In this document: positions 8,694 through 19,280 of the stretch, piece after piece
How positions within the stretch are numbered: position 1 is the stretch's first letter
Layout: every line of letters begins with the position of its first letter
Source of the DNA: Actinomycetales bacterium
GTDB taxonomy: Bacteria > Actinomycetota > Actinomycetes > Actinomycetales > Cellulomonadaceae
Reading direction: 5' to 3'
Assembly: GCA_020444245.1 (NCBI GenBank)
Contig: JAHLLI010000004.1
Coordinates: forward strand, 124,001-188,000
Length of the DNA stretch: 64,000 nucleotides
Translations under genes and position numbers: made by a program
The notes under the pieces: model-generated
Told to the model about the DNA's origin: nothing
The model's input: only the letters and a program-made list of their open reading frames with translations
Database searches by the model: none

Positions 8694-10517
8694 GTGAGCC
8701 AGGTCCGCAGGCACACCCTGCCGGGCGGTCGGCTACGTCGCGGCGCCCTTCTGCTGTGGCGCGGGATCGCCGCGCACCCGCGCACGTACGTCGCGGCGAT
8801 CGTGACGTCCGGCCTCTTCGGTGGCCTCACGGTCGCGATCAGCCAGGTGCTGGGCCGCGTGACCGACCAGGTGGTGGTCCCCGCGATCGGCGGCGACCCG
8901 GTGGCCCGTGACGCGGTGTGGCTGGCCGGGCTGGCGATCCTCGGGGTGGCGGTGACCCTGGCGCTGGCCGTCGCCGGGCGGCGGATCTTCGCCGGGATCG
9001 GCTATGCGGACATCGGGGCGGATCATCGCCGGGGTGTGACCCGCCAGTACCTGCGGCTGCCGATGTCGTGGCACCGCGCGCACCCGACCGGCCAGCTCCT
9101 GGCGAACACGAGCAGCGACGTCGAGGCGGCCACCGGCGTGTTCAACCCGCTGCCCTTCGCGCTCGGCGTCGTGGTGATGATCGTGGTGGCCACCGTGGCG
9201 CTGCTGCGCACCGACGTGTGGCTCGCGCTCACCGCGCTCACCGTGCTGCCGCTCGCGGTGCTGGCCAACCTGGTCTACCAGCGACGGATGTCCCCGGTCG
9301 CGACCCGTGCCCAGCAGCTGCGCGCGGAGGTCTCCGACGTCGCGCACGAGAGCTTCGAGGCCGCCCTGCTGGTCAAGTCGCTCGGCACCGCGGACGTCGA
9401 GGAGGCCAGGTTCGCCGCGGTCGCCGACCATCTGCGCGAGGCCAACGTCCAGGTGGGGCGGGTGCGCGCGGTCTTCGACCCGGTGATCGAGCTGCTGCCC
9501 AGCGTCGGCACCCTCGCCGTCCTGCTGGTGGGCGCCGGGCGGCTTCAGGCAGGCGCCGTGCAGACCGGCGACGTCGTGGGTGCGGCGTACCTGCTGACCC
9601 TGATGGCGGTGCCGGTGCGGGCGTTCGGCTGGGTGCTCGGCGAGCTGCCGCGGGCGCTGGTCGGGCACGACCGGATCTCCCGCGTGCTGGACGCGCGGGT
9701 CGAGCAGGTCCCGGGGACCGGGGCGTTGCCGCGCGCGGCCGGCGGGCTCGACGTGCGGCTGCGCGGCGTGAGCGTCCAGGTGGAGGACGCGTCGGGCCCG
9801 CACACCCTGCTGCACGACGCCGACCTGGACCTGCCCCCGGGCCGGGTGATCGCGCTGGTGGGGCCCACCGGCGCCGGGAAGACCACGCTCGCGGGGCTGC
9901 TGGCCAGGCTGAACGACCCGTCGGCCGGACAGGTCCTGCTCGACGGGCGTGACATCGTCGACGTCCGCAGCGAAGACCTGACCGCGCAGGTCGCGCTCGT
10001 CGCGCAGTCGACCTTCGTGTTCGAGGACTCGGTGCGCGCCAACGTCACGCTCGCCGACGCTGACGACCCGTCGGCCCCGTCGGACGAGGCGGTCTGGGAC
10101 GCCTTGGCCCTGGCGCAGGTCGATCGGGTGATCCGCGGGCTGCCCGACGGGCTGGACGCGAAGCTCGGCGAGCGCGGCGCGAACCTGTCCGGCGGCCAGC
10201 GCCAGCGCCTGGCGATCGCCCGAGCCGTGGTGCGTCGCCCGCGTCTGCTGGTGCTCGACGACGCGACCTCGGCCGTGGACCCCCAGGTCGAGCGGCGGAT
10301 CCTCACAGGGCTGCGCCGACGCACCGAGGAGAGCCCCACCGTCCTGCTGGTCGCCTACCGGATGTCGTCGGTCCTGCTGGCGGACGAGGTCGTGCACCTC
10401 GACGGTGGGCGCGTCGTCGACCGCGGGACTCACGCCGAGCTCCTGGCGCGCGACCCCGGGTACCGCGCGCTGGCCACGGCGTACGAGGTCGACAGCGAGC
10501 GGAGGGCGGTGCGGTGA
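8694..10517 (+). CDS. Heterodimeric ABC exporter subunit with degenerate ATP site
   Basis: 607 residues: six-helix membrane domain (about 1-320), then nucleotide-binding domain (about 340-600). Walker A is GPTGAGKTT and the signature LSGGQRQRLA is intact. Walker B reads LLVLDDATSAVDP, with Asp where the catalytic Glu should be, and the H-loop His is Tyr (LLVAYRMSS). This is the pattern of the degenerate half of heterodimeric exporters such as TM287/288. The start is GTG 8694 after GGGAG. It overlaps the next gene by 4 bases, which supplies the partner. The substrate cannot be read from the sequence. Confidence 0.93.
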   Translation: MSQVRRHTLPGGRLRRGALLLWRGIAAHPRTYVAAIVTSGLFGGLTVAISQVLGRVTDQVVVPAIGGDPVARDAVWLAGLAILGVAVTLALAVAGRRIFAGIGYADIGADHRRGVTRQYLRLPMSWHRAHPTGQLLANTSSDVEAATGVFNPLPFALGVVVMIVVATVALLRTDVWLALTALTVLPLAVLANLVYQRRMSPVATRAQQLRAEVSDVAHESFEAALLVKSLGTADVEEARFAAVADHLREANVQVGRVRAVFDPVIELLPSVGTLAVLLVGAGRLQAGAVQTGDVVGAAYLLTLMAVPVRAFGWVLGELPRALVGHDRISRVLDARVEQVPGTGALPRAAGGLDVRLRGVSVQVEDASGPHTLLHDADLDLPPGRVIALVGPTGAGKTTLAGLLARLNDPSAGQVLLDGRDIVDVRSEDLTAQVALVAQSTFVFEDSVRANVTLADADDPSAPSDEAVWDALALAQVDRVIRGLPDGLDAKLGERGANLSGGQRQRLAIARAVVRRPRLLVLDDATSAVDPQVERRILTGLRRRTEESPTVLLVAYRMSSVLLADEVVHLDGGRVVDRGTHAELLARDPGYRALATAYEVDSERRAVR

Positions 10518-12292
10518 GCGTCCGGATGGACTCCGGCGAGCACCACGGTGCCCGTCACGTGCTGCGGCGCGGTCTCGAGGTCTCCCCGGAGCTCCTCCAG
10601 GGCGTGTGGGTCACGCTCGTGCTCGCGGTGCTGGCCTCCGCCGGGCGCATCGTGGTGCCGATCGCGGTCCAGCAGACCGTGGACACCGTGATCCTGGCGC
10701 CGGGTCCGGTGCACTCGGACCGCCTCGCGCTGCTGGTCGGCGCGGCGGGGCTGGCGCTGGTGGTCACCGGGGTGTGCACCGCGCTGGTCAACGTGCGGCT
10801 GTTCCGCTCCAGCGAGGCCGGCCTCGCCCGGCTGCGCGTGACCGCGTTCCGCCGGGTGCACGACCTGTCAGCGCTCACGCAGGGCACCGAGCGGCGTGGC
10901 AGCCTCGTCTCCCGCGTCACGTCCGACGTCGACACGATCTCGCTGTTCGTGCAGTGGGGCGGGATCATGCTGCTGGTCTCGGTGCTCCAGCTGGCCGCCG
11001 CGACCGCGCTGATGGCCGTCTGGTCCTGGCAGCTGACCCTCGCGGTGTGGGCCGCGTTCCTCCCGCTCCTGCTGGTGCTGCGCCCCGCGCAGAAGAAGGT
11101 CTCCGCCGCCTACGCGAAGGTCCGCCAGTCGGTGGGCGCGATGCTCGGTGCGGTGTCCGAGGCCGTCGTGGGTGCCGAGACCGTGCGCGCCTACGGCGTG
11201 GCCGCGCGGACCCAGCGCCGCATCGACGACGCGATCTCCGCGACCCGCAACAGCCAGGTGGGCGCGCAGACCCGGGTCGCAACGGTGTTCTCGGCCGGCG
11301 TGTTCGTGGCCAACGCGGTGCTCGCCGTGGTCGTCGTGGCCGGCACGCTGCTGGGCATCGGCGGGTCGCTCACCGCCGGGCGGCTCCTCGGGTTCCTGTT
11401 CCTGGTGCAGCTGTTCACCGGCCCGGTGCAGATGGCCACCGAGATCCTCAACGAGCTGCAGAACGCGCTGGCCGGGTGGCGCCGGGTGCTCGGCGTGATC
11501 GACACCGAGGTGGAGATCGCCGACCCGCACCACGGCGGGGTGCCGACCCCCACCGGCCCGGCGCACGTCGCGCTGGAAGGCGTCGACTTCGCCTACCCCG
11601 ACGGCCCCACCGTGCTGCACGACGTGCACCTGGAGGTCCCGGCGCGCACCAAGGTCGCCGTCGTCGGTGCCACCGGCTCGGGCAAGACGACCCTGGCCAA
11701 GCTGGTCACCCGGCTGGTCGACCCGGCGCGCGGGCGGGTGCTGCTGGACGGTGTGGACCTGCGCGACCTGAGCCTGAACCGGCTGCGCGAGCGCGTGGTC
11801 CTGGTGCCGCAGGAGGGCTTCCTCTTCGACGGCACGCTGGCCGAGAACGTCGCCTACGGCGCGCGTGGCGCGGCGACCGCCGACCTCGAGGAGGTCTTCT
11901 CCGAGCTGGGTCTGGCGGACTGGCTGGCGTCGATGCCGGACGGCCTGCGCACACAGGTGGGCCAGCGCGGGGAGCGGCTGTCGGCGGGGGAGCGCCAGCT
12001 GGTCGCGCTCGCCCGCGCGCACCTGGCCGGCGCCGACCTGCTGGTCCTGGACGAGGCGACCAGCGCCGTCGACCCCGCGACCGAGGTCCGGATCGCCCAC
12101 GCCCTGGACGAGCTCACCGCCGGCCGCACGACCGTCACGATCGCCCACCGCCTGTCGACCGCCGAGGCCGCGGACCTGGTGGTCGTGGTGTCCGAGGGGC
12201 GGATCGTCCAGGTGGGGTCGCACCACGAGCTGCTGGCGCAGGACGGCCCCTACGCCGCGATGCACGACGCCTGGCTCGCGCAGACCCGCTGA
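10514..12292 (+). CDS. Heterodimeric ABC exporter subunit with canonical Walker B
   Basis: 592 residues: membrane domain (about 30-330), then nucleotide-binding domain. Walker A is GATGSGKTT, Walker B LLVLDEATSAVDP with the catalytic Glu, and the H-loop is AHRLST. The signature is LSAGERQ rather than LSGGQ. In a heterodimer that variant signature would face the Walker motifs of the upstream subunit, so both deviations fall in the same, degenerate site, and the other site is intact. It starts at GTG 10514, overlapping the upstream stop, and overlaps the following PPOX gene by one base. Confidence 0.93.
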   Translation: MSVRMDSGEHHGARHVLRRGLEVSPELLQGVWVTLVLAVLASAGRIVVPIAVQQTVDTVILAPGPVHSDRLALLVGAAGLALVVTGVCTALVNVRLFRSSEAGLARLRVTAFRRVHDLSALTQGTERRGSLVSRVTSDVDTISLFVQWGGIMLLVSVLQLAAATALMAVWSWQLTLAVWAAFLPLLLVLRPAQKKVSAAYAKVRQSVGAMLGAVSEAVVGAETVRAYGVAARTQRRIDDAISATRNSQVGAQTRVATVFSAGVFVANAVLAVVVVAGTLLGIGGSLTAGRLLGFLFLVQLFTGPVQMATEILNELQNALAGWRRVLGVIDTEVEIADPHHGGVPTPTGPAHVALEGVDFAYPDGPTVLHDVHLEVPARTKVAVVGATGSGKTTLAKLVTRLVDPARGRVLLDGVDLRDLSLNRLRERVVLVPQEGFLFDGTLAENVAYGARGAATADLEEVFSELGLADWLASMPDGLRTQVGQRGERLSAGERQLVALARAHLAGADLLVLDEATSAVDPATEVRIAHALDELTAGRTTVTIAHRLSTAEAADLVVVVSEGRIVQVGSHHELLAQDGPYAAMHDAWLAQTR

Positions 12293-12723
12293 TGGACGCC
12301 GACGAGTGCCGTGAGCGGTTCGCCGCGTCCTCGCACGCCTACCTCGCCACCGCCGACGCGCGCGCGGTCCCGCACCTGGTGCCCGTGACGTTCGCACTCG
12401 TGGGCGCCGACGAGATCGCCGTCGCGATCGACCACAAGCCCAAGCGACCGGGCGATCCGCACCGCCTCCGCCGGATCCGCAACACCACCGAGAACCCGCG
12501 CGTCGCGTTCCTCGCCGATCACTACGACGACGACTGGGAGCGCCTGTGGTGGGTCCGCGCCGACGCCACGGCACGCGTGGTGGATGCGGGGTCGGATCGC
12601 GAGCGCGCGATCGAGCACCTCGCAGCGCGCTATGCCCAGTACCGGTTCGTGCGCCCGGCCGGCCCGGTCCTCCTGGCCGTCGTGGACCGCTGGAGCGGGT
12701 GGACGGGGGTGGCCGACCCGTGA
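12292..12723 (+). CDS. PPOX-fold F420-dependent oxidoreductase (TIGR03668-like)
   Basis: 143 residues with a split-barrel flavin/F420-binding pattern: SSHAYLATADARAVPHLVPVTFAL, then AIDHKPK, then RRIRNTTENPRVAFLADHYDDDWERLWWVR. This matches the actinobacterial TIGR03668 group of deazaflavin-dependent reductases. Its start ATG overlaps the ABC stop in TGATG, so it belongs to the exporter operon. Its substrate is unknown. Confidence 0.82.
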   Translation: MDADECRERFAASSHAYLATADARAVPHLVPVTFALVGADEIAVAIDHKPKRPGDPHRLRRIRNTTENPRVAFLADHYDDDWERLWWVRADATARVVDAGSDRERAIEHLAARYAQYRFVRPAGPVLLAVVDRWSGWTGVADP

Positions 12724-12786
12724 CACGACGACTCCACGTGCCACGCGTGCTGCGGGTTGCGCACCATCCCTGGCATCGTGTGGATC

Positions 12787-13293
12787 GTGACCCGGCCCAT
12801 GGCGCCCGAAGGGCAGCCCTCATGGTGGCGGCGCGTCCGGGTCGCCCTCGATCGGGTGGGGCGCTCGCAGCGGTTCGCCGGCGCGGTCAGCTTCGTCGGG
12901 GCCTTGATGCTCGCGGCGATGGCCTCCTACTCCAGTGACAGGGACGCCCACCTGGGGCCCGACGCTCCCACTGCTGAGGCGACGATCGTCGACATCGTTC
13001 ACCCGTTGGGCGAGCGCAGCGAGGATGTCGTGGTGGAGTTCACCACCAGCGGCGGGCGCCGCGTGCGGGCGCAGACCGAGGAGTTCATGTTCAGCCCCTA
13101 CCCCGTCGTCGGGTCCACGGCCGTCGTCCGGTACGACCCCCGGGACCCCGAGGAGTACGTCCGCGACGTCCGGTGGGGTGGCGACGGGTTCCTGACGGTC
13201 ATGCTTGCGTCGTTCAGCGTCGTCTTCACGCTCGGCGGAGTGCAGGGCTTCCGGCGCCGATTGCCCGCCTGGGTGGTCAACTGGCGGGGCTGA
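12787..13293 (+). CDS. DUF3592-like membrane protein
   Basis: 168 residues from GTG 12787; TTG 12757, GTG 12778 and ATG 12799 are alternatives and none has a Shine-Dalgarno. A CATCGT hexamer lies 7 bases before this GTG, so a leaderless start is possible. There are two hydrophobic segments, one near residue 35 and one near residue 145, around a soluble loop rich in beta-strand residues ([22 protein letters not shown], then [12 protein letters not shown]). The [10 protein letters not shown] segment is typical of DUF3592 proteins. The function is unknown. Confidence 0.65.
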   Translation: MTRPMAPEGQPSWWRRVRVALDRVGRSQRFAGAVSFVGALMLAAMASYSSDRDAHLGPDAPTAEATIVDIVHPLGERSEDVVVEFTTSGGRRVRAQTEEFMFSPYPVVGSTAVVRYDPRDPEEYVRDVRWGGDGFLTVMLASFSVVFTLGGVQGFRRRLPAWVVNWRG

Positions 13294-13438
13294 CCTCACA
13301 CGAGTGGGGACCGCGAGGTGCTGGGTGACGGTCGGCAACGCCATGCCGAGGGGTGCGGCGAGGGCGCTCTTGACCTGCTCCGTCTCGTGCCAACCCTTGC
13401 GCCCTCGCCGCATCGGCGTGCCGTGGCAGGATCGTCCG

Positions 13439-13792
13439 GTGACTCTCGACCCCACGGTGGCCACCCGTCTGAAGCGCGACGACGCAGGTCTGGTCTGCGC
13501 CGTGGTGCAGCAGCACGACACCGGTGAGGTGCTCATGGTCGGCTGGATGGACGACGAGGCCCTGCACCGCACCCTGACCACCGGGCGTGTGACGTTCTGG
13601 AGCCGCTCCCGGCAGACCTACTGGCGCAAGGGGGACACCTCGGGGAACGTGCAGCATGTGAGGTCGGTGCAGCTGGACTGCGACGGCGACGCCCTGCTGG
13701 TCCGGGTCGACCAGGTCGGGGCGGCGTGCCACACCGGCGCCCGGAGCTGCTTCGACGCGGGCGGCGACCTCGGCGCGGTGGTCGGGCCGTGA
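13439..13792 (+). CDS. hisI: Phosphoribosyl-AMP cyclohydrolase HisI
   Basis: 117 residues, the normal size for the stand-alone cyclohydrolase, which opens the adenine ring of PR-AMP in histidine synthesis. Typical segments are [50 protein letters not shown] and the zinc-binding [10 protein letters not shown]. The start is GTG 13439. A CAGGAT hexamer ends 6 bases before it, so the message may be leaderless; the same bases are only a weak Shine-Dalgarno. It overlaps trpE by 4 bases, linking histidine and tryptophan synthesis in one transcript. Confidence 0.95.
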   Translation: MTLDPTVATRLKRDDAGLVCAVVQQHDTGEVLMVGWMDDEALHRTLTTGRVTFWSRSRQTYWRKGDTSGNVQHVRSVQLDCDGDALLVRVDQVGAACHTGARSCFDAGGDLGAVVGP

Positions 13793-15339
13793 CCCCCGCG
13801 GTCCCGCAGCCGCTCGCCTGGGGGTCGACCTGGCCGACCCTGCCGGAGTTCCGTGAGCTGGCCGCCGACCGGCGCGTGATCCCCGTGGTGCGGCGGCTGC
13901 TGGCCGACGAGGTGACCCCGGTGGGCCTGTACCGCACGCTCGCCAAGGGCCGGCCCGGCACGTTCATCCTCGAGTCGGCCGAGGTCGACGGCACCTGGGC
14001 GCGGTGGTCGTTCGTCGGCGTGGACTCGCGCGCGACGCTCTCGGTCGCCGACGGGCGGCCGCACTGGTCGGGTGACGTCCCGGTGGGGGTGCCGCGCGAG
14101 GGCGACGTGCTCGACGTGCTGGCGGGCACCCTCGAGGCGCTGCGCACGCCGGCGCTGGCCGGGCTGCCGCCGCTGACCGGCGGCCTGGTGGGCACGCTGG
14201 GCTGGGAGATCGTGCGGCACTGGGAGCCGACCCTGCCGGCCAAGGCGCCCGACGAGCTCGGCGTGCCCGAGCTGGTGCTCTGCCTGGCCAGCGACCTCGC
14301 GGCGGTGGACCACGTCGACGGCTCGGTGTGGCTGATCGCCAACGCGATCAACGCGGACGGCACCGACGAGCGCGTCGACGAGGCCTGGGCCGACGCCGTG
14401 CGCCGGCTCGACGCCATGCAGGAGGGCCTGGCCCGGCACGAGCCCGCCGTGCCCGGTGTGATGGCCGACGTCCCCGAGCCGGAGCTGGAGTTCCGCTCCA
14501 CCCGCGAGGAGTACGAGGCCTCGGTGCGCGCCGGCAAGGAGGCGATCCGCGACGGCGAGGTGTTCCAGGTCGTGCTGTCGCAGCGCGCGGACCTGGACTG
14601 CCAGGCCGACCCGCTGGACGTCTACCGCGTGCTGCGCACGCTCAACCCGAGCCCGTACATGTACTTCCTGCACCTGTCCGACCCCGCCGGCCGGGACCTG
14701 GCGGTGGTGGGTTCCAGCCCCGAGACGCTGGTCCGGGTCGAGGACGGGCGCGTGCTCACCTACCCGATCGCCGGTTCCCGCCCGCGCGGCGGGTCGCCCG
14801 AGGCCGACGCGGAGCTGGCGGCCGAGCTGCTGGCCGACCCCAAGGAGCGCGCCGAGCACGTCATGCTCGTCGACCTGTCCCGCAACGACCTGGTCAAGGT
14901 GTGCGAACCGACGTCGGTCGAGGTGGTCGAGTTCATGGCGGTGCGCCGGTTCAGCCACATCATGCACATCTGCTCGACGGTGGTCGGACGCCTGCGGGCC
15001 GGGGCGACGGCGGTGCAGACCCTGGTCGCCACGTTCCCGGCCGGGACGCTGTCCGGCGCGCCGAAGCCCCGGGCGATCGCCCTGATCGACGAGCTCGAGC
15101 CGGCGGGCCGTGGCATCTACGGTGGCACGGTCGGCTACTTCGACTTCGCCGGGGACATGGACATGGCGATCGCGATCCGTACCGCGCTGATCCGAGACGG
15201 GCGCGCGAGCGTGCAGGCCGGCGCGGGGATCGTGGCCGACTCGGTGCCGGCGACCGAGTGGGTCGAGGCCCGCAACAAGGCGGCCGCCGCGGTGCGCGCG
15301 GTGCAGCTGGCCGCGCGGTTGCGCCCGGCGGCGCCGTGA
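13789..15339 (+). CDS. trpE: Anthranilate synthase component I
   Basis: 516 residues. TrpE converts chorismate and ammonia or glutamine to anthranilate. The N-terminal [10 protein letters not shown] contains the LLES-like tryptophan-binding feedback motif. The chorismate-binding domain (about 240-510) has [54 protein letters not shown] and AGAGIVADS. The start is GTG 13789 in the GTGA overlap with hisI. The partner TrpG and the enzymes TrpD and TrpF are not in this window. Confidence 0.96.
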   Translation: MTPAVPQPLAWGSTWPTLPEFRELAADRRVIPVVRRLLADEVTPVGLYRTLAKGRPGTFILESAEVDGTWARWSFVGVDSRATLSVADGRPHWSGDVPVGVPREGDVLDVLAGTLEALRTPALAGLPPLTGGLVGTLGWEIVRHWEPTLPAKAPDELGVPELVLCLASDLAAVDHVDGSVWLIANAINADGTDERVDEAWADAVRRLDAMQEGLARHEPAVPGVMADVPEPELEFRSTREEYEASVRAGKEAIRDGEVFQVVLSQRADLDCQADPLDVYRVLRTLNPSPYMYFLHLSDPAGRDLAVVGSSPETLVRVEDGRVLTYPIAGSRPRGGSPEADAELAAELLADPKERAEHVMLVDLSRNDLVKVCEPTSVEVVEFMAVRRFSHIMHICSTVVGRLRAGATAVQTLVATFPAGTLSGAPKPRAIALIDELEPAGRGIYGGTVGYFDFAGDMDMAIAIRTALIRDGRASVQAGAGIVADSVPATEWVEARNKAAAAVRAVQLAARLRPAAP

Positions 15340-15938
15340 ACCGCCGCACCGCCGTGCTGGCCCTGCTCGCCGTGGCGGTGGCCATCGTGGCCACGTCCGC
15401 GCCGGTGTGGATGCACGGACAGACCTCCAGCGCCGTCGCGAGCGTCGTCCCGGTGAGCGTCGCCGGCGGGCAGGCGGCCCCGGGAGTGGCGGCGGGCGGG
15501 CTCGTGGTGGCCGCCGCGGCCCTCGCACTCGCCCTGGCCCGGCGCGCCGGGGTGGTGGTGGCCGCGGTGGTCGCGGTGCTGGCCGGTGCGCTGGTGGTGG
15601 TGGCCGCCGTGACGGCGCCGGCACGTGCGGCGACGGTGCTCGGCTCGGCGGCGGCCGAGCTGGTGGGCGTCTCCGCGGTGGACTCCGTGGTGGTGACCGC
15701 CTGGCCGTGGGTCGCGGCGGCCCTGGGCGCGCTGGCCGGAACGGTCGCGGTGGCCGCCGCGGTCGGCGCCCGCCGGTGGCAGGGCCCGTCGGGGCGGCAC
15801 GAGACGGGTGAGCCGGACGCCGGGACCTCACCGGCCATCTCCCCGCCCGCCGACGACTCCGGCACGGACGTCGAGCCCGGCCCCGTGGAGCCGGGCGCGG
15901 CCTGGGACGCGCTCAGCCGCGGAGAAGACCCGACCTGA
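15336..15938 (+). CDS. Trp biosynthesis-associated membrane protein
   Basis: 200 residues from GTG 15336, overlapping trpE by 4 bases. Four hydrophobic helices (about 5-24, 45-66, 72-93, 123-147) are very rich in Ala and Val, and the C-terminal 50 residues are polar and acidic. Length, topology and position match the TIGR02234 family, always found in actinobacterial trp clusters; its biochemical role is not established. Confidence 0.85.
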   Translation: MNRRTAVLALLAVAVAIVATSAPVWMHGQTSSAVASVVPVSVAGGQAAPGVAAGGLVVAAAALALALARRAGVVVAAVVAVLAGALVVVAAVTAPARAATVLGSAAAELVGVSAVDSVVVTAWPWVAAALGALAGTVAVAAAVGARRWQGPSGRHETGEPDAGTSPAISPPADDSGTDVEPGPVEPGAAWDALSRGEDPT

Positions 15939-15978
15939 AGCGGCTATTCTCGGCGCACACCGAGGCAACGGAGGAACG

Positions 15979-16239
15979 ATGACCCAGTCCAGCGGACCCG
16001 GCGAGCGTCCCGCGCTGCCACCCGCTCCACCGGCCAACCACGGCAACACCCGCGCGGCCTGGGTCACGGTCACGGTGATCATGATCGGCGGGCTCGTGGC
16101 GGGTCTCGCGGTGATGGCCGCACTGCCGTGGCTGTTCTGGGTGGGCCTGGGGATCGTCCTGGTCGGGCTCGTGGTCGGTCGGGTGATGCGGTGGCTCGGC
16201 CTCGGCCAGCCGACCTCCCCCACCGAGAAGGACGCCTGA
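15979..16239 (+). CDS. HGxxPAAW-type small membrane protein
   Basis: 86 residues from ATG 15979 with GGAGG 6 bases upstream. The polar N-terminus contains NHGNTRAAW, a variant of the HGxxPAAW signature (Pro replaced by Arg), followed by two transmembrane helices separated by LPW. This small protein is usual between the Trp-associated membrane gene and trpC in this group; its function is unknown. A TATTCT hexamer at 15945 may be its own -10 element. Confidence 0.8.
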   Translation: MTQSSGPGERPALPPAPPANHGNTRAAWVTVTVIMIGGLVAGLAVMAALPWLFWVGLGIVLVGLVVGRVMRWLGLGQPTSPTEKDA

Positions 16240-16323
16240 GTCTCGCGGATCGGGCAGGTCGGGAGCACCTCGGTCCGGCCCCTACGATGGCCACAGGTGC
16301 CTGGGGGCAGGAGGTGGGTTCGG

Positions 16324-17136
16324 ATGACAGTGCTCGACGAGATCGTCGCAGGCGTCCGTGCCGACCTGGCGCGCCGTGAGGAGGCCCTCCCGCTCGCCGC
16401 GGTGAAGGAGCGCGCCGCCCGGGTCCCGGGGGCCAAGGACGCGCTGGCGCGGTTGCACGACGACGCCGCCGTCGGCGTGATCGCCGAGGTCAAGCGGTCG
16501 AGCCCGAGCAAGGGCAACCTGGCTCCGATCGCCGACCCTGCCGCACTGGCCGCCGAGTACGAGGCCGGAGGTGCCGCGGCGATCTCGGTGCTCACCGAGC
16601 AGCGGCGTTTCGGCGGCTCGCTGGCGGACCTCGACGCGGTGCGTGCCGCGGTGGACATCCCCGTGCTGCGCAAGGACTTCGTGGTCACGCCGTACCAGGT
16701 CTGGGAGTCGCGGGCGCACGGCGCGGACATCGTGCTGCTCATCGTCGCCGCGCTCGAGCAGACCGTCCTCACCTCGCTCGTCGAGCGCGTGCACTCCCTG
16801 GGCATGACCGCCCTGGTCGAGGTGCACGACGGCGAGGAGGTGAGCCGGGCGTTGGATGCCGGGGCCCGGTGCCTCGGGGTCAACGCCCGCAACCTGAAGA
16901 CCCTCGAGGTGGATCGCACGACGTTCGCCCGGGTGGCCCCGCTGATCCCGCCGGGGATCGTGCGGATCGCGGAGTCCGGCGTACGGGGCCCGCACGACGT
17001 CATGGACCACGCCCGCTCCGGCGCCGACGCGGTGCTGGTGGGCGAGTCGCTGGTCACCGGCAAGGACCCGCGTGCCGCCGTGGCCGACCTCGTGGCCGCG
17101 GGCGCTCACCCGTCGCTGCGGGCGGTCCGGCAGTGA
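16324..17136 (+). CDS. trpC: Indole-3-glycerol phosphate synthase
   Basis: 270 residues. TrpC closes the indole ring from CdRP. The barrel motifs are present: [69 protein letters not shown] and [14 protein letters not shown] 16324 is preceded by a strong AGGAGGTG. The 84-base gap upstream has a TACGAT hexamer at 16283 that could be a promoter. It overlaps trpB by 4 bases. Confidence 0.96.
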   Translation: MTVLDEIVAGVRADLARREEALPLAAVKERAARVPGAKDALARLHDDAAVGVIAEVKRSSPSKGNLAPIADPAALAAEYEAGGAAAISVLTEQRRFGGSLADLDAVRAAVDIPVLRKDFVVTPYQVWESRAHGADIVLLIVAALEQTVLTSLVERVHSLGMTALVEVHDGEEVSRALDAGARCLGVNARNLKTLEVDRTTFARVAPLIPPGIVRIAESGVRGPHDVMDHARSGADAVLVGESLVTGKDPRAAVADLVAAGAHPSLRAVRQ

Positions 17137-18437
17137 CCTCGACGCCCCCTGCACGTGGTGGTGCCCCGGCCTCGGCCGCGCTCCGGCGGGCGGTCGCGGC
17201 GCTGGGTGAGCGCGGACCGCTGGCCGAGCAGACCGGGCCGTACTTCGGCGAGTTCGGCGGCCGGTTCGTCCCCGAGGCCCTCATCGCGGCGCTCGACGAG
17301 CTCGACACCGCCTATCACAAGGCCCTCGCCGACCCGGCGTTCGGCGCCGAGCTCGAGCGTCTGCACCGCACGTACACCGGCCGGCCGAGCCCCCTGACCG
17401 AGGTGCCCCGGTTCGCTGCGCACGTCGGCGGGCGGGCGCGGGTCTTCCTCAAGCGCGAGGACCTCAACCACACCGGTTCGCACAAGATCAACAACGTGCT
17501 GGGCCAGGCCCTGCTGGTCAAGCGGATGGGCAAGAAGCGCGTCATCGCCGAGACCGGCGCCGGGCAGCACGGTGTGGCCACCGCGACGGCCGCCGCGCTG
17601 CTCGACCTGGAGTGCACGGTCTACATGGGCGAGGAGGACACCCGCCGCCAGGCCCTCAACGTCGCCCGGATGCGGCTGCTCGGCGCCGAGGTGATCCCTG
17701 TCAAGATCGGGTCGCGCACCCTCAAGGACGCGATCAACGAGGCGCTGCGCGACTGGGTCGCCAACGTCGAGACGACGCACTACCTGCTCGGCACCGTGAC
17801 CGGGCCGCACCCGTTCCCGGAGATGGTCCGCGACTTCCACCGGGTGATCGGCGAGGAGGCGCGGGCGCAGCTGGCGGAGGAGACCGGCCGCCTGCCGGAC
17901 GCGGTCGCGGCGTGCGTGGGCGGCGGCTCGAACGCGATGGGCATCTTCAACGCTTTCCTGGATGAGCCCGGCGTCCGCCTGTTCGGCTTCGAGGCCGGCG
18001 GCGAGGGTGTCGACTCCGGCCGGCACGCGTCGCGGTTCTCCGGCGGCGCGCCCGGCGTGCTGCACGGCGCCCGGTCCTTCCTGCTCCAGGACGACGACGG
18101 GCAGACCCGGCCGACGCACTCGGTGTCGGCAGGCCTGGACTACCCGAGCGTGGGGCCGGAGCACGCGTGGTTGCACGGTCTGGGACGGGCCACGTACCTG
18201 CCGGTGACCGACACCGAGGCGATGGACGCGTTCAGCCTGTTGTGTCGCACCGAGGGGATCATCCCGGCGATCGAGTCCGCCCACGCGCTGGCCGGCGTGC
18301 TCGCGCTCGGGCCGGAGCTCGCCTCGTGGGACCTGGACCACGACCCGCTGATCCTGATCAACCTGTCCGGACGCGGCGACAAGGACGTGGAGACCGCGGC
18401 GCAGTGGTTCGGGCTGCTGGGGGAGGACGAGTCGTGA
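17133..18437 (+). CDS. trpB: Tryptophan synthase beta chain
   Basis: 434 residues from GTG 17133. TrpB condenses indole with serine using PLP. The PLP lysine is Lys118 in [11 protein letters not shown], and the phosphate-binding loop is [10 protein letters not shown]. Also present are [13 protein letters not shown] and [11 protein letters not shown] 30-residue Ala/Arg-rich N-terminus precedes the conserved [18 protein letters not shown] overlaps tie it to trpC and trpA. Confidence 0.97.
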   Translation: MTSTPPARGGAPASAALRRAVAALGERGPLAEQTGPYFGEFGGRFVPEALIAALDELDTAYHKALADPAFGAELERLHRTYTGRPSPLTEVPRFAAHVGGRARVFLKREDLNHTGSHKINNVLGQALLVKRMGKKRVIAETGAGQHGVATATAAALLDLECTVYMGEEDTRRQALNVARMRLLGAEVIPVKIGSRTLKDAINEALRDWVANVETTHYLLGTVTGPHPFPEMVRDFHRVIGEEARAQLAEETGRLPDAVAACVGGGSNAMGIFNAFLDEPGVRLFGFEAGGEGVDSGRHASRFSGGAPGVLHGARSFLLQDDDGQTRPTHSVSAGLDYPSVGPEHAWLHGLGRATYLPVTDTEAMDAFSLLCRTEGIIPAIESAHALAGVLALGPELASWDLDHDPLILINLSGRGDKDVETAAQWFGLLGEDES

Positions 18438-19255
18438 CCGGTACCGCGACCGGCAGCCGCACCGCCACGCGCCTGCACGAGCTGCGCGACCAGGGCCGTG
18501 CCGCGCTCGTCGGGTACCTGCCGCTGGGCTACCCCGACGTCGCCGGCTCCGTCGACGCCGCGCGCGCGATGGTCGAGGCGGGCGTGGACGTCGTCGAGCT
18601 GGGCGTGCCCTACACCGACCCGGTGATGGACGGGCCCACCATCCAGCGCGCCGTGGAGCACTCCCTGGCCGGCGGCACCCGGGTGCGCGAGGTGTTCGGC
18701 GCGGTCGAGCAGATCGCCGCCACCGGCGTGCCGGTGCTGGTGATGACCTACTGGAACCCGGTGCTGCGCTACGGCGTCGAGCCGTTCGCGCGGGACCTGG
18801 CCGCGGCGGGTGGTGCCGGGCTGATCACGCCGGACCTGATCCCCGACGAGGGCGCGCAGTGGCTGGCCGCGTCGGAGGAGCACGACCTGGACCGGGTGTT
18901 CCTGGTGGCGCCGAGCTCGACCCCGGAGCGCCTGGCGCTGACCGCGGCCGCCTCGCGGGGGTTCGTGTACGCCGCGTCGACCATGGGCGTGACCGGTGCC
19001 CGCGCCCAGGTGGGGGAGCGGGCGGAACAGCTCGTCGCCGACACCCGCGCGGCCGGTGCCGATCTGGTCTGCGTGGGCGTGGGCGTGTCCACGCCGGAGC
19101 AGGCCGCCGAGGTGGCCACGTTCGCCGACGGGGTCATCGTGGGCAGTGCGCTGGTGCGTACCCTGCTCGACGCCCCGGACCCGGCTGCGGGCCGCCGGGA
19201 GCTGGCTCGGCTGGCCGGAGACCTCGCCGCGGGGGTCGCTTCAGCGCGGCGCTGA
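18434..19255 (+). CDS. trpA: Tryptophan synthase alpha chain
   Basis: 273 residues from GTG 18434. TrpA cleaves indole-3-glycerol phosphate and passes indole to TrpB. The catalytic acids are Glu55 and Asp66 in [16 protein letters not shown], and the loop [11 protein letters not shown] and phosphate-binding GVGVSTPEQ are intact. It ends the trp run and lgt follows within 30 bases. Confidence 0.96.
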   Translation: MTGTATGSRTATRLHELRDQGRAALVGYLPLGYPDVAGSVDAARAMVEAGVDVVELGVPYTDPVMDGPTIQRAVEHSLAGGTRVREVFGAVEQIAATGVPVLVMTYWNPVLRYGVEPFARDLAAAGGAGLITPDLIPDEGAQWLAASEEHDLDRVFLVAPSSTPERLALTAAASRGFVYAASTMGVTGARAQVGERAEQLVADTRAAGADLVCVGVGVSTPEQAAEVATFADGVIVGSALVRTLLDAPDPAAGRRELARLAGDLAAGVASARR

Positions 19256-19280
19256 GTTCCGTGCGACGATGTGGCCCGAT

